Assembly (NCBI GenBank): GCA_018828205.1 | Contig: JAHJWA010000417.1 | Location: 1-6,285, forward strand | DNA length: 6,285 nucleotides | DNA from: Alphaproteobacteria bacterium | GTDB lineage: Bacteria > Pseudomonadota > Alphaproteobacteria > Sphingomonadales > Sphingomonadaceae | Direction of reading: 5' to 3' | Shown: positions 5,711 through 6,285 of the stretch, in pieces | Layout: every line of letters starts with the position of its first letter | How positions within the stretch are numbered: position 1 is the first letter of the stretch | Made by a program: the position numbers and the translations under genes | Notes under the pieces: model-generated | Databases searched by the model: none | What the model was told of the DNA's origin: nothing | What the model saw: the letters and a program-made list of their open reading frames with translations, nothing else

Positions 5711-6285
5711 ATGAGCATCCCCGCCGAACGGCTCGACCAGATCGGTCGCCGCCTCGCCGAGATCGAGGCGCGGTTGTCTTCGGGAACGCTCGAGGGTGAG
5801 GCTTTCGTCCAGGCCAGCCGCGACTATGCCGAGCTCGAGCCGGTCGCCCGGGTCGCCGCCGAGGTGCGCGCGGCGCGCGAGGAGATCGCCGGGCTGCAGG
5901 TCATGCTCGAGGACCCCGAGATGAAGGCAATGGCCGAGGAGGAGCTCGAGGCGATCCGCGCCCGGCTGCCCGAGGCCGAGCGCGAGCTGGCGCTCGCCAT
6001 GCTCCCGCGCGATGCCGCCGACGCCAAGCCAGCCATGCTCGAAATCCGCGCCGGCACCGGGGGCGATGAGGCGGCGCTGTTCGCGGGCGATCTGTTCCGC
6101 ATGTACGAGCGCTACGCCGCCGAGAACGGCTGGAAGGTCGAGCCGGTCAGCATGAGCGCGAGCGAAGTCGGCGGGTTCAAGGAAATCGTCGCCAATGTCG
6201 CGGGAAGCGGCGTCTTCGCCAAGCTCAAGTTCGAGAGCGGTGTGCACCGCGTCCAGCGCGTCCCCGAGACCGAGAGTGGCGGGCG
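5711..6285 (+). CDS. prfA: Peptide chain release factor 1 (partial, cut by window end)
   Basis: RF1 reads UAA and UAG in the ribosomal A site and triggers peptide release. The visible 191 complete codons begin MSIPAERLDQIGRRLAEIEARL, the helical N-terminal domain, which continues to about residue 100. The core signature EIRAGTGGDEAALFAGDL is at 111-128. GVHRVQRVPETESGG (177-191) contains the PxT tripeptide (P185-E186-T187) that reads the stop codon. RF2 has SPF at this place, so the protein is RF1 rather than RF2. The catalytic GGQ loop and C-terminus lie beyond the window. ATG 5711 fits the family N-terminus; only a weak AGG at 5707-5709 stands before it. From general knowledge, prmC, the enzyme that methylates the GGQ glutamine, often follows prfA, but it cannot be seen here. 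Confidence 0.96.
   Translation, partial: MSIPAERLDQIGRRLAEIEARLSSGTLEGEAFVQASRDYAELEPVARVAAEVRAAREEIAGLQVMLEDPEMKAMAEEELEAIRARLPEAERELALAMLPRDAADAKPAMLEIRAGTGGDEAALFAGDLFRMYERYAAENGWKVEPVSMSASEVGGFKEIVANVAGSGVFAKLKFESGVHRVQRVPETESGG

Noticed and set aside
5693..6247. 184-codon minus-strand frame
   Set aside because: It lies opposite prfA, whose protein motifs are unmistakable.

Overview
The window is GC-rich DNA (strong G/C preference at third codon positions) with the gene content and protein types of an alphaproteobacterium, most likely order Sphingomonadales and perhaps Erythrobacteraceae. This assignment is an inference. It rests on the family I pyrophosphatase, HisRS and RF1 sequences, the hisS-prfA gene order, and palindromic repeats of the CGTCATCCCGG / CGTCACCCTGAAC type. 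No mobile element, CRISPR array, rRNA or tRNA gene was found.

Layout. Positions 72-467 (+) encode a small three-helix membrane protein of unknown function, with a possible promoter just upstream. A gap of about 106 bp with one GC hairpin follows. Positions 574-1920 (+) encode a PmbA/TldE-type subunit of the TldD/TldE protease. Its stop overlaps by 4 nt (ATGA) the start of 1917-3314 (+), an MscS-type mechanosensitive channel with a signal peptide and a periplasmic BON domain. That gene converges on ppa (3342-3899, -), a soluble family I inorganic pyrophosphatase. The 27-bp gap between them consists mostly of a short tandem duplication that also copies the ppa stop codon in frame.

A divergent intergenic region (3900-4088) separates ppa from hisS (4089-5348, +), which encodes histidyl-tRNA synthetase. 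hisS ends inside an 89-bp composite palindromic repeat that supplies its last codons and its stop. A second palindromic unit follows, then a less GC-rich leader of about 230 bp, then prfA (from 5711, +). prfA encodes peptide chain release factor 1 and is cut by the window end just after its stop-codon-reading PxT motif.

How the genes relate. The hisS, ppa and prfA products all serve protein synthesis: charging of tRNA-His, removal of the pyrophosphate released by aminoacylation and polymerisation, and termination at UAA/UAG. The pmbA-mscS pair is probably one transcript with coupled translation; a functional link between a protease subunit and a channel is not evident. Most of this is housekeeping chromosome. 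The notable parts are the repeat array at the hisS 3' end, the BON-MscS fusion, and the weak or absent Shine-Dalgarno sequences before pmbA, hisS and prfA.
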